A DNA stretch of 64,000 bases. Origin: Larkinella arboricola (lineage in GTDB: Bacteria; Bacteroidota; Bacteroidia; Cytophagales; Spirosomataceae). Under the pieces are notes generated by a model. That model made no database searches. It had not been told where the DNA came from and saw only the letters and a program-made list of their open reading frames with translations. The DNA is taken from the NCBI RefSeq assembly GCF_003259745.1, contig NZ_QLMC01000001.1, positions 310,001 through 374,000 of the forward strand. The letters are read 5' to 3'. The position numbers were made by a program, and so were the translations under genes. Shown piece after piece: positions 34,048 through 41,901 of this stretch. Positions within the stretch are counted from its first letter, which is position 1, and each line of letters opens with the position of its first letter.

Positions 34048-34824
34048 ATGGCTGCTACTGCAACAACCGACGCTCCAGTATTTGACAAGAAGACCTGGAT
34101 GGGTGGGGTAGAACCGATGAAAGCGAGCTACGGTAAGCTCATGATGTGGTTCTTCCTGATTTCGGATACTTTCACTTTTTCGGCTTTATTGGTTACCTAC
34201 GGGCTAATTCGCTTCAGTTATCCGGCGTATGACCCCGCTGTTCATGGGGAGTTCCACTTCTCAAACCTCTACTGGCCTATTCCGGAAAAAGTGTATGAAG
34301 CCGTTCCTTTCCTGCATGGCATGGAATTGCCGCTGGTATTCGTCGGTATCATGACGTTTATCCTGATCTTCTCGTCTGTAACGATGGTATTAGCCGTTGA
34401 GGCTGGTCACCGGATGGATCGGGCCGCTGTTGAAAAGTACATGCTTTGGACGATTTTGGGTGGAATCACTTTCTTAGGCAGCCAGGCCTGGGAATGGTCA
34501 CACTTTATTCATGGAACAGATGAAGGAACGGTTATCCGGGAGATTGTCAATGGGCAATGGGTAGAGCGTACCATCTTTGGGGCCAACCTGGTTGAAAACC
34601 AATATGGGCCGCCGGCTTTTGCGGATCTGTTCTTTTTCATCACCGGCTTCCACGGAACACACGTATTGAGTGGTGTTGTCCTGAACATTCTGATTTTCTA
34701 CCGGACTTCTTTCGGTTTGTATGAGCGTCGGGGCCATTATGAAATGGTAGAGAAGGTAGGTCTGTACTGGCACTTTGTCGATCTGGTCTGGGTATTTGTC
34801 TTTACGTTCTTCTATCTGGTTTAA
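34048..34824 (+). CDS. Cytochrome c oxidase subunit III, longer paralog
   Basis: This 258-residue subunit III paralog has membrane segments near 27-50, 95-120, 135-155, 190-215 and 235-258, and the conserved FHGTHVLSGVVLN and YWHFVDLVWVFVFTFFYLV blocks. A loop insert near 150-180 (DEGTVIREIVNGQWVERT) is typical of the Bacteroidota form. It follows the shorter paralog by 17 bases. Confidence 0.92.
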   Translation: MAATATTDAPVFDKKTWMGGVEPMKASYGKLMMWFFLISDTFTFSALLVTYGLIRFSYPAYDPAVHGEFHFSNLYWPIPEKVYEAVPFLHGMELPLVFVGIMTFILIFSSVTMVLAVEAGHRMDRAAVEKYMLWTILGGITFLGSQAWEWSHFIHGTDEGTVIREIVNGQWVERTIFGANLVENQYGPPAFADLFFFITGFHGTHVLSGVVLNILIFYRTSFGLYERRGHYEMVEKVGLYWHFVDLVWVFVFTFFYLV

Positions 34825-34845
34825 CCTTTTCAATGATATAAAGTC

Positions 34846-35175
34846 ATGGCAGATCATAGCTCACATCACCACGATCACGAACACGGCGTCATTGCTGAGC
34901 CGCAAACCAAAGGCATCTGGAAGACGTTCATTATTCTTTCTGTGCTGACGGCTTTTGAATTTTTAATTGCGTTTACCCTTAATGCCGGGTTCTTAAAAAC
35001 GTCGATTTTCGTTTTGATGACCATTGTAAAAGCTTTCTACATTGTTGGAGAGTTTATGCACTTGAAGCACGAAACTAAGTCACTTATCTGGGCGATCATT
35101 CTGCCCTGCATTTTCGTCGTCTGGCTGATGCTTGCCCTGCTAATGGAGGGCGGTTTCATCTACATCGCAAAATAA
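34846..35175 (+). CDS. Cytochrome c oxidase subunit IV family protein
   Basis: This 109-residue protein has three hydrophobic segments and a His-cluster N-terminus (DHSSHHHDHEH). Its size, KTFIILSVLTAFEFLIAF block and position after two subunit III genes match the small prokaryotic cytochrome oxidase subunit IV. It stabilises the complex rather than carrying a cofactor. The next gene starts after one base. Confidence 0.88.
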   Translation: MADHSSHHHDHEHGVIAEPQTKGIWKTFIILSVLTAFEFLIAFTLNAGFLKTSIFVLMTIVKAFYIVGEFMHLKHETKSLIWAIILPCIFVVWLMLALLMEGGFIYIAK

Positions 35176-35176
35176 T

Positions 35177-35863
35177 ATGGCGCGTCTTTTAAAGGCCGGA
35201 ACCCTCCTGCTCCTGTTGGTGGTTCCGGCTTTTATTTTTTTATTTCTGAAGATATTCGGGGAAAACCAGTTTACGCTACAAACGTTTTTTCCTGTTATCG
35301 ATGCAAAAACGGGCAAGATTGAAACCCGGCCTGCCCAGAACACTTTTTTTGGCAGTAAGGCGCAGGATACGGTATTTTATGCCATACCCGAGATTGCTGG
35401 TACCCTGCCGGATCAAAAGGGTTTCTCCACAAATCTACTGAAGGGTAAACCGTATATCGCGTCCTTTATTGGATTAGACTGTGATACGACCTGTTCAAAA
35501 GTGGCTGCGCAATTAAACCGCGTTCAGGATATTTTCGCCGAACGGCCCGAAGTAATGTTGCTTTCGTACGTTGATCGTGATTCGGTAGCGGAGCACCTTA
35601 GGAAGTCGTATGAAGTGCAGCCTGATAAATGGCTGATTGCTAAACCAGATACCCTGGAAACGACATTTATTGCGGAGCAATATTACCGGATCAAACAACG
35701 CCCGATGACTGGTCGGAAGAACGAAACTTTTACGTTATATGAGGGGTTGGTATTAATAGATCCCGAAGGGCACATCCGGGGTTTTTATAACGGTACCGAT
35801 AAAGAGGATATCGATCGGTTGGTACTGGAAACGCGGGTTTTATTAGATATCATTTCAAAGTGA
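35177..35863 (+). CDS. SCO1/SenC-like copper assembly protein
   Basis: This 228-residue membrane-anchored thioredoxin-fold protein (anchor about 8-27) carries the SCO CxxxC pair C102/C106 (GLDCDTTC). SCO proteins deliver Cu to the CuA site or reduce it. The His that normally completes the copper site, usually in a DHS-type motif before the LID strand, is not seen: the stretch reads NETFTLYEGLVLIDPEGH. It may therefore act as a thiol reductase more than a copper carrier. It follows the subunit IV gene by one base. Confidence 0.85.
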   Translation: MARLLKAGTLLLLLVVPAFIFLFLKIFGENQFTLQTFFPVIDAKTGKIETRPAQNTFFGSKAQDTVFYAIPEIAGTLPDQKGFSTNLLKGKPYIASFIGLDCDTTCSKVAAQLNRVQDIFAERPEVMLLSYVDRDSVAEHLRKSYEVQPDKWLIAKPDTLETTFIAEQYYRIKQRPMTGRKNETFTLYEGLVLIDPEGHIRGFYNGTDKEDIDRLVLETRVLLDIISK

Positions 35864-35878
35864 TAAGCTCAGCTGTAC

Positions 35879-36421
35879 ATGGTAACCTTGCAAATTGAAC
35901 AAAATAAAAAATACAATCGGCTGATCAACGTGCTGGCCGTTGTCATTCCGGTGGTCGTTGCGGTCCTGCTGGGCATCAGGCAGAAAGTAGATTTGGGTGC
36001 GTGGACGACCTATTTACCGCATATTAATGCCGTTATCAATTCCTTAACGACCGGGCTTCTGCTGGCCGGGCTTTACTTTATTAAGCAGAAAAACATCAGC
36101 GCACACCGGAATGCCATGCTGCTGGCCTTTACGCTGGGCTCTTTGTTTCTGGTTAGCTATGTTCTCTATCACCTGTCAAATGACTCAACGCCCTTTGGCG
36201 GGCAGGGGATCGTTCGGCCGGTTTATTACTTTTTACTAATTAGCCATATCATATTATCGGTTGTTGTGGTTTGGTTTGTACTTCGTGCGGTTTATTTTGC
36301 GTTGAGCGGCCAGATTGCAAAACACAAAGCCGTTGTACGGTGGGCATACCCCATCTGGCTGTATGTCAGTATTACGGGTGTAATCGTTTACTTTATGATA
36401 GCCCCTTATTATCGACATTAA
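35879..36421 (+). CDS. DUF420 (CtaM-like) membrane protein
   Basis: This 180-residue protein has about five hydrophobic segments with conserved His residues (LPHINAVIN, SAHRNAML, LYHLS, ISHIILS) that are typical of DUF420. A Staphylococcus member (CtaM) is needed for heme-copper oxidase activity, so a role in oxidase assembly fits the operon position. No direct evidence for heme or metal binding here. Confidence 0.87.
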   Translation: MVTLQIEQNKKYNRLINVLAVVIPVVVAVLLGIRQKVDLGAWTTYLPHINAVINSLTTGLLLAGLYFIKQKNISAHRNAMLLAFTLGSLFLVSYVLYHLSNDSTPFGGQGIVRPVYYFLLISHIILSVVVVWFVLRAVYFALSGQIAKHKAVVRWAYPIWLYVSITGVIVYFMIAPYYRH

Positions 36422-36431
36422 TCTCTGGGAT

Positions 36432-36716
36432 ATGAAAAGTTGGAAAGGTTTTCTGGCGCTCGGGATCGTATATTTTTTAACCATAGCAGATACGTTAGCT
36501 CAATGCGCCATGTGCCGGGGTACGGTAGAAAGCACAATGAGTAACGGGCGAAATCAGGTTGCTGTCGGTTTGAATACAGGCATTCTGTATTTATTTGTAA
36601 CGCCGTATCTGCTGGTCGCCGTTATTATTTTCTTATGGATTAGAACCAGCAAAAAAGAACATGGCAAACGTCTCGAAATCTCAAGCCGTGTCCGCCGGGC
36701 TATGTCCTCGATGTAG
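36432..36716 (+). CDS. Small exported or membrane protein with a CxxC motif
   Basis: This 94-residue protein has a signal-like segment (about 6-23), then CAMCRGTVES right after the likely cleavage point, and a second membrane segment (about 48-68) with a basic cytoplasmic tail. It is conserved at this spot in Bacteroidota cox operons, as far as I recall, but has no assigned function. CxxC at the periplasmic face suggests metal or thiol chemistry during oxidase assembly. Its last 56 bases overlap the DUF983 gene in another frame. Confidence 0.75.
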   Translation: MKSWKGFLALGIVYFLTIADTLAQCAMCRGTVESTMSNGRNQVAVGLNTGILYLFVTPYLLVAVIIFLWIRTSKKEHGKRLEISSRVRRAMSSM

Positions 36717-37050
36717 ACAGGGTAAAATCTTCAAATATTCGTTATACAACATCCGGCGTTTCGATGAAATGTACGAGCACTGTCCAAACTGCGGATTACG
36801 TTACGAAATTGAGCCGGGATATTTCTGGGGAGCCATGTTTGTCAGTTATGCGTTATCGGGAGCAGTTGCGCTGGTAGCGGGTTTCTTAATTTTTTATGGA
36901 CTCAACGACCCCGATGGCTGGACATACGTGCTGATCATTTGTCCTCTGCTGGTCTTAATTACGCCAATGAACTTTCGTCTTTCTCGAATTCTTTGGCTAC
37001 ACTATGTATCCGGAATTTCATACGATCCCGAAAAACGAACAGAATTTTAA
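36661..37050 (+). CDS. DUF983 membrane protein with zinc-ribbon-like Cys pairs
   Basis: This 129-residue protein has two CxxC pairs (C15/C18 CPRC and C41/C44 CPNC) followed by GYFWGAMFVSYALSGAVAL and a second hydrophobic segment, the DUF983 pattern. The role is unknown; its position at the end of the cox operon suggests oxidase maturation or metal handling. The natural N-terminus (MANVSKSQAVSAGLCPRC) makes the 56-base overlap with the upstream gene real. Confidence 0.87.
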   Translation: MANVSKSQAVSAGLCPRCRQGKIFKYSLYNIRRFDEMYEHCPNCGLRYEIEPGYFWGAMFVSYALSGAVALVAGFLIFYGLNDPDGWTYVLIICPLLVLITPMNFRLSRILWLHYVSGISYDPEKRTEF

Positions 37051-37057
37051 CGGTTTC

Positions 37058-37089
37058 AGGCCCGGCCATTTGGTCGGGCTTATTTTTTT
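37058..37089 (+). terminator. Intrinsic terminator of the act-cox operon
   Basis: A ten-base-pair stem with wobbles (37058-37067 with 37072-37081), a four-base loop and a run of seven T bases end the operon. Confidence 0.85.
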
Positions 37090-37164
37090 GGAAAAATTTT
37101 GGAGACCGTGCAACCTGCGGAGGACCGGTTTGCATCTTGTTATTGAAAACGGTTATTGACCAGC

Positions 37165-37752
37165 ATGATTCGACGATTACTGGGATACACAACGGAAACG
37201 CAGCTGGTAGCGGCACTGCAACGGGCGGATAGCCGGGCGCAGAAGACGTTGTATGATCGGTATGCATCAAAGATGCTGACGGTATGTGTCCGGTATGTAT
37301 CCAATCGCTACGAAGCGGAAGAAATACTAATGGACGGTTTTATGCGGGTTTTTGAAAAAATAGGCCAATATAAGAACGAAGGTAGTTTTGAGGGGTGGAT
37401 TCGACGGGTCATGGTGAATGAGTCTCTGATGTATTTGCGCCGAAACAAACAATGGCGGGCCGAGGTTGCGCTGGATGATGCGCCTGCCGATGCTGATCCT
37501 GTATATGCCGATCAAAATTTATTGGCCGAAGACCTCCTGAATCTGCTTGAAGAATTACCAGCCGGTTATAAAACCGTATTTAACCTGTATGCCATTGAAG
37601 GCTATAGCCACGCCGAAATAGCCGACGTGCTGGGGATAACGGAAAGCACATCCAAGTCACAACTGCACCGCGCCCGGGCACTTTTGCAAAGGTTGGTAGC
37701 GCAGGCAGAAGTAAAAAAAAAATCGATAAGTTATGAGCAAGCATCCTATTGA
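37165..37752 (+). CDS. ECF-type RNA polymerase sigma factor
   Basis: With the ATG at 37165 the product is 195 residues. It has the sigma-2 region (about 18-85, DRYASKMLTVCVRYVSN) and sigma-4 region (about 130-180, LPAGYKTVFNLYAIEGYSHAEIADVLGI) of extracytoplasmic-function sigma factors. A TTG at 37156 is less likely. The 3' end overlaps the next gene by 20 bases, so the sigma factor and a one-pass membrane protein are coupled. Such pairs usually form a sigma/anti-sigma switch. Confidence 0.93.
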   Translation: MIRRLLGYTTETQLVAALQRADSRAQKTLYDRYASKMLTVCVRYVSNRYEAEEILMDGFMRVFEKIGQYKNEGSFEGWIRRVMVNESLMYLRRNKQWRAEVALDDAPADADPVYADQNLLAEDLLNLLEELPAGYKTVFNLYAIEGYSHAEIADVLGITESTSKSQLHRARALLQRLVAQAEVKKKSISYEQASY

Positions 37753-38554
37753 CGATCTGTTTGCCAGGCAGCTAAGAGAGCACGGTTTAAAGCCGGAAAG
37801 AGCAACGTGGGAAGAGTTGCAACGTCGCATGAATGCCAAAGAAGCACGCCATTCGTCGTTTGTCTGGTGGTACGCTTCAGCTGCCAGTGTGGCTACCGTA
37901 CTGCTGGTGTCGTGGTGGATGTGGTCAGGAAACGGGCCTGTCGAAACAAATACGGGTACCAACCAAATGGCGCAACAGGTAATTAAAAAGGCAAGACCAG
38001 ATAAAATAACGATTGGGCCAGCTCCGCAAACAGCGGTCATCGAACCGGCTGAAGAACCCGTTATCGCTTCTAATAAACCCGTTGTTCGCAGAACTACAGC
38101 AACAAAAGCCTCTCGTCAGCCGATTCAAGCGATCGAAAGACCTCAGGCAATAGAGGCACCCGTTCCAACGGTTGCAGTAGAAGATCAGCCAACGCCTGAC
38201 GTACAGATTGCGGAGGTAGACAAAAAGGAGTCTGAGCGAACACTGGTCGTTAAAATTGCAACGCCGGCAATTGAAGCGAATGAACTAGTAGCGACAACAG
38301 AGCCACAGGCTTCCGATTTAAATGAAACCGATGAAGAACAACCCAGGAAAAAGCGCTTCCGGATTGGACGGGTGCTGCGGCAATTAAACAAGCTGAAAGC
38401 CGGTGAACCCGTCGAGTGGAGAGAAGTAGGTATTCAGCCGGGGACATTGATGGCTCGGGCAAGTGAAAAAGTGCAGGAGGGTAAAGAAAAACTTTCCGAC
38501 TCCTACGATAACCTGCGGTATAACACATTTCGAAAAAACTCAAACAACAAATAG
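37733..38554 (+). CDS. One-pass membrane protein with Pro/Glu-rich linker, candidate anti-sigma
   Basis: This 273-residue protein has a short cytoplasmic N-terminus (1-41), one membrane segment (about 43-64, FVWWYASAASVATVLLVSWW), a long region rich in Pro, Ala, Glu and Thr (about 70-210) and a very basic C-terminal part (RKKRFRIGRVLRQLNKLKAGE). This is the layout of a protein that spans the periplasm, like TonB or an anti-sigma that senses the outer membrane. No anti-sigma domain is recognisable by eye. It overlaps the sigma gene and is followed after four bases by the barrel gene. Confidence 0.7.
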   Translation: MSKHPIDDLFARQLREHGLKPERATWEELQRRMNAKEARHSSFVWWYASAASVATVLLVSWWMWSGNGPVETNTGTNQMAQQVIKKARPDKITIGPAPQTAVIEPAEEPVIASNKPVVRRTTATKASRQPIQAIERPQAIEAPVPTVAVEDQPTPDVQIAEVDKKESERTLVVKIATPAIEANELVATTEPQASDLNETDEEQPRKKRFRIGRVLRQLNKLKAGEPVEWREVGIQPGTLMARASEKVQEGKEKLSDSYDNLRYNTFRKNSNNK

Positions 38555-38558
38555 AACG

Positions 38559-39581
38559 ATGAAATCCGTATTCACCACCCTACTAATCCTGTTCGGAAGT
38601 CTGGCCTGGGCTGCGCCCGAAAGTTTAAAAGCTGATTCGCTGGTTATTTTATTTGGTAATAAAACCCGATTAGTGATACACTCCAGCGATAAAGAAGGAA
38701 TCCGGCAGTTGTCCAATTATGATATAAACAAGATCATTCGTGATATGGGTCTGAAACTGGATTCGGCACGGGCAGGCGAAACGTTTATCGTGATTGATGA
38801 AAACAAGGTGCAGCGGTATTTGCAGGATACCGTACTGGTTGTAACGCAGAAAGACGGCGAGGTACGGGTAACCATAAAAGAATCGGAAGGCAGAAATTAT
38901 GATCGCTCCAATGATGACGAAGACTCAAATTGGTCCAGCCGCAGTCGGAGTCGCCGTCGTAAAAAAGACAGTTGGGATATTGGAGTAGGGGGGAACGGGC
39001 TCGGGCTGAATACGCTGGTGCAGAAAAAAACCACGGCAAATTATCCAACCGAAAATTATCAGCTTCGACCGCTGGGATCCCGTTATATCAGTCTGGCTCT
39101 TAGTCAGGCGCCAACCATTGCCCGAAGCCAGCACGTTTCCTTCAAGCTGTTTTATGGCGTGGAGGTATCCTGGAATAATTACATGTTTGAGAATGATGTA
39201 ATTGTCCAGAAAGCCACGGATGGGGTGCAGTTCAGCGATGCCGGAAGGAACCTGCAAAAAAGCAAGCTGACGGTTTGTTCTGTAAACCTACCGGTCGTGC
39301 CTCGGCTCAGCTTTTATAACAGTAGTGGGCGTAAATTAGGACATTTAGGCTTCGGGGTCTATGGTGGATACCGGGTCGATAGCTATACAAAAATTAAGGA
39401 GCAGGACGGCAACAAGGAACGGCAGCATTCTAATTTTTACCTGAATGATTTTCGATATGGTTTGATTGCCCATCTGGGTATAGCCCGTACCAACTTTTTC
39501 TTCAAATACGATTTAAATCCATTATTTCAGGCTGGGAAAGGTCCAGACGTTCGGGCGCTAAGTTTTGGCATTGGTTTATAA
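38559..39581 (+). CDS. Outer-membrane beta-barrel protein with an N-terminal periplasmic domain
   Basis: With the ATG at 38559 the product is 340 residues. A signal peptide (MKSVFTTLLILFGSLAWA) is followed by a globular domain (about 22-118), a very charged Ser/Arg/Asp linker (about 119-145) and a C-terminal region with alternating hydrophobic strands, Gly and aromatic residues, ending in FGIGL, typical of an outer-membrane barrel. A reading from 38463 would overlap the previous gene. It probably interacts with the preceding one-pass protein. Confidence 0.75.
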   Translation: MKSVFTTLLILFGSLAWAAPESLKADSLVILFGNKTRLVIHSSDKEGIRQLSNYDINKIIRDMGLKLDSARAGETFIVIDENKVQRYLQDTVLVVTQKDGEVRVTIKESEGRNYDRSNDDEDSNWSSRSRSRRRKKDSWDIGVGGNGLGLNTLVQKKTTANYPTENYQLRPLGSRYISLALSQAPTIARSQHVSFKLFYGVEVSWNNYMFENDVIVQKATDGVQFSDAGRNLQKSKLTVCSVNLPVVPRLSFYNSSGRKLGHLGFGVYGGYRVDSYTKIKEQDGNKERQHSNFYLNDFRYGLIAHLGIARTNFFFKYDLNPLFQAGKGPDVRALSFGIGL

Positions 39582-39599
39582 ATTTCTCTCTATTTTTAG

Positions 39600-39634
39600 C
39601 CGCATCCGAAGTAATCGGGTGCGGTTCTTTTTTG
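39600..39634 (+). terminator. Intrinsic terminator after the barrel gene
   Basis: Stem CCGCATCC (39600-39607) with GGGTGCGG (39617-39624), one wobble, nine-base loop and a T-rich run. Confidence 0.85.
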
Positions 39635-39674
39635 TCAATTCGAATAGAAATCTAAATTTATTTTAAGGTAATAG

Positions 39675-39704
39675 TTGACTTAGCAAAAAAAGGATGTAAT
39701 TTTG
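39675..39704 (+). promoter_or_regulatory. Promoter of the tRNA-tuf operon
   Basis: TTG (39675-39677) and TAATTTTG (39697-39704), 19 bases apart, match the Bacteroidota consensus exactly. The predicted start is about 55 bases before tRNA-Tyr. Confidence 0.85.
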
Positions 39705-39765
39705 CAACTCCATTGGCCGATGTGCCAGCGGGGACACGATAAAAAGTGTGTTTTTAGGCTAATAA

Positions 39766-39848
39766 GGGGAGTTTCCAGAGTGGCCAAATGGATCAGACTG
39801 TAAATCTGCTGGCGAACGCCTTCGGAGGTTCGAATCCTCCACTCCCCA
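39766..39848 (+). tRNA. tRNA-Tyr (GTA)
   Basis: An 83-base class II tRNA: acceptor GGGGAGT/ACTCCCC, anticodon GTA in the loop after CAGACT, long variable arm, and T-arm GGTTCGAATCC. First RNA of the tRNA-tuf unit. Confidence 0.96.
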
Positions 39849-39893
39849 CAGTAAAAAGTTTAAGGTATAAGTCGACATACTTTAAGCAAAAAA

Positions 39894-39969
39894 GCGGGAG
39901 TAGCTCATTTGGTAGAGCGGTAGCCTTCCAAGCTTCAGGTGGCGGGTTCGAGCCCCGTCTCCCGCTCCA
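39894..39969 (+). tRNA. tRNA-Gly (TCC), CCA encoded
   Basis: Acceptor GCGGGAG/CTCCCGC, D-arm GCTC/GAGC, anticodon loop CTTCCAA, T-arm GGGTTCGAGCCCC, then TCCA. Confidence 0.96.
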
Positions 39970-40053
39970 GATAATGAATAGTGTATGGTGAATGTGACGA
40001 GTCAATCATTTTCATTTTTACACTATTCATTTTCGTAGTAAAGCAGTACAAAA

Positions 40054-40125
<72 letters not shown>

Positions 40126-40182
40126 CAGAAACGGCTAAATTTCAAATAATTAATAACCAGTTCAATTTAAGCTTTTCCAACA

Positions 40183-41370
40183 ATGGCTAAAGAAAATTTT
40201 GACCGTTCCAAGCCGCACGTCAATATTGGTACGATTGGTCACGTTGACCACGGTAAAACGACGCTGACCGCTGCCATCACAAAAGTGTTGTCAGAAAAAG
40301 GTCTGGCTGAAAAACGCGATTTCTCGTCAATCGACAACGCACCGGAAGAAAGAGAGCGGGGTATTACGATCAATACCTCACACGTAGAATATCAGACGGC
40401 AAACCGTCACTATGCACACGTCGACTGCCCGGGCCACGCTGACTATGTGAAAAACATGGTTACGGGTGCTGCTCAGATGGACGGTGCTATCCTGGTTGTA
40501 GCTGCTACTGACGGCCCAATGCCTCAGACTCGTGAGCACATCCTGCTGGCTCGTCAGGTAGGCGTTCCTCAGCTGGTGGTGTTCATGAACAAAGTGGACA
40601 TGGTCGACGATCCAGAATTGCTGGAACTCGTTGAAATGGAAATCCGCGAACTGTTGAGCTTCTATGAATACGACGGCGACAATATTCCGGTTATTCAGGG
40701 TTCTGCTCTGGGTGGTCTGAACGGCGACGCTAAATGGGTAAAAACCATTGAAGATCTGATGGAAAGCGTTGACAGCTACATTCCGCTGCCTCCGCGTCAA
40801 ACGGATCTGCCGTTCCTGATGCCGGTAGAAGACGTTTTCTCGATCACAGGTCGTGGTACGGTAGCTACGGGTCGTATCGAGCGGGGTATCATCAACTCTG
40901 GTGAGCCGGTTGAGATCCTGGGTATGGGTGCAGAAAACCTGAAGTCTGTTGTAACGGGTGTTGAAATGTTCCGGAAAATTCTGGACCGTGGCGAAGCTGG
41001 TGACAACGTAGGTTTGCTGTTGCGTGGTATTGAGAAAACCGATATCCGTCGTGGTATGGTAATCTGTAAGCCAGGCTCCGTAAAACCCCACGCTAAATTC
41101 AAAGCTGAGGTTTACGTTCTGTCAAAAGAAGAAGGAGGCCGTCACACGCCGTTCTTTAACAAATACCGCCCGCAGTTCTACTTCCGTACGACGGACGTAA
41201 CAGGCGAAATCTCTCTGCCAGAAAACGTTGAGATGGTTATGCCGGGTGATAACATCACGATTGAAGTTCAACTGATCAACAAGATCGCCATGGAGAAAGG
41301 TCTGCGTTTCGCTATTCGCGAAGGCGGCCGGACGGTTGGTGCTGGTCAGGTAACCGAAATCCTCGACTAA
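40183..41370 (+). CDS. tuf: Translation elongation factor Tu
   Basis: This 395-residue GTPase carries aminoacyl-tRNA to the ribosome. The P-loop GHVDHGKT (19-26), switch [10 protein letters not shown] (about 80-87) and NKVD (about 135-138) are present, followed by the two beta-barrel domains. It is transcribed after tRNA-Tyr, tRNA-Gly and tRNA-Thr, as in the E. coli tufB unit. A terminator follows its stop codon, which also holds part of the next promoter. Confidence 0.99.
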   Translation: MAKENFDRSKPHVNIGTIGHVDHGKTTLTAAITKVLSEKGLAEKRDFSSIDNAPEERERGITINTSHVEYQTANRHYAHVDCPGHADYVKNMVTGAAQMDGAILVVAATDGPMPQTREHILLARQVGVPQLVVFMNKVDMVDDPELLELVEMEIRELLSFYEYDGDNIPVIQGSALGGLNGDAKWVKTIEDLMESVDSYIPLPPRQTDLPFLMPVEDVFSITGRGTVATGRIERGIINSGEPVEILGMGAENLKSVVTGVEMFRKILDRGEAGDNVGLLLRGIEKTDIRRGMVICKPGSVKPHAKFKAEVYVLSKEEGGRHTPFFNKYRPQFYFRTTDVTGEISLPENVEMVMPGDNITIEVQLINKIAMEKGLRFAIREGGRTVGAGQVTEILD

Positions 41371-41384
41371 GTCGAACGCTGCAA

Positions 41385-41422
41385 ACAAGTGCATTTCTTT
41401 CGGGGGATGCACTTGTTTTTTT
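41385..41422 (+). terminator. Intrinsic terminator after tuf, overlapping the next -33 element
   Basis: Stem ACAAGTGCAT (41385-41394) with ATGCACTTGT (41407-41416), 12-base loop and T run to about 41422. Its 3' arm contains the TTG of the secE promoter. Confidence 0.9.
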
Positions 41423-41442
41423 CTAAATATCTAGTAACTTTG
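41413..41442 (+). promoter_or_regulatory. Promoter of the tRNA-Trp-secE-nusG-ribosomal operon
   Basis: TTG (41413-41415) and TAACTTTG (41435-41442), 19 bases apart, match the consensus. The -33 lies in the terminator of tuf, so the two signals are nested. The predicted start is near 41449, about 98 bases before tRNA-Trp. Confidence 0.75.
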
Positions 41443-41471
41443 CAGTCCGTTTCGGCGGGCAACAAAGGATG

Positions 41472-41533
41472 AAGAGAAAAGAAATAAGATAAAAGACTGG
41501 ACTTCAAATCTTTTGTCTTACCTCTTTTCTCTT
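41472..41533 (+). repeat. Purine-arm inverted repeat before tRNA-Trp
   Basis: Arms 41472-41496 and 41509-41533 (25 bases each) are complementary except for three positions; the 5' arm is almost all purine. It lies in the predicted leader of the secE operon and might be an RNase III site or attenuator. It resembles the element at 8434-8511. Confidence 0.7.
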
Positions 41534-41546
41534 TCTTCTACTAAAC

Positions 41547-41620
41547 ACGGGTGTAGTTCAAGGGTAGAATAGCGGTCTCCAAAACCGTTGATGGGAGTTC
41601 GAATCTCTCCACCCGTGCCA
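41547..41620 (+). tRNA. tRNA-Trp (CCA), CCA end encoded
   Basis: Acceptor ACGGGTG/CACCCGT, anticodon loop CTCCAAA (anticodon CCA), T-arm GGAGTTCGAATCTCC, discriminator G, then CCA. secE starts 12 bases later. Confidence 0.96.
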
Positions 41621-41632
41621 ATCACATCACAG

Positions 41633-41824
41633 ATGGACAAGGTTTCCTCATTTCTGAAAGACTCCTGGGAGGAGGTTCAGCATAATGTTACATGGCCAAA
41701 GTTTACTGATCTGCAAGCCAGCTCCACGCTGGTACTGGTAGCTTCATTGATCTTTGCATTGCTGGTAGGAGGCATCGACTTTTTATTTGAGAACGCATTG
41801 ACTCTTTTTTATCAATCGTTCTGA
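41633..41824 (+). CDS. secE: Preprotein translocase subunit SecE
   Basis: This 63-residue protein has an amphipathic N-terminus (SSFLKDSWEEVQHNVTWPKF) with the SecE WP motif, and one membrane segment (about 33-55). It clamps SecY. I use the ATG at 41633; a longer reading would include part of tRNA-Trp. It lies between tRNA-Trp and nusG, as in many bacteria. Confidence 0.95.
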   Translation: MDKVSSFLKDSWEEVQHNVTWPKFTDLQASSTLVLVASLIFALLVGGIDFLFENALTLFYQSF

Positions 41825-41901
41825 TGCCAGGTCAGAATTGCCCCTGTGTGATTGGGTAGTAATAATCATACAGTAGCAGTTAAAATCGTAATTATTTCAC
41901 G

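Noticed and set aside
33440-34824. One of the two subunit III genes as a degenerate duplicate
   Set aside because: Both have intact frames and family motifs, and tandem subunit III genes are normal in this phylum.
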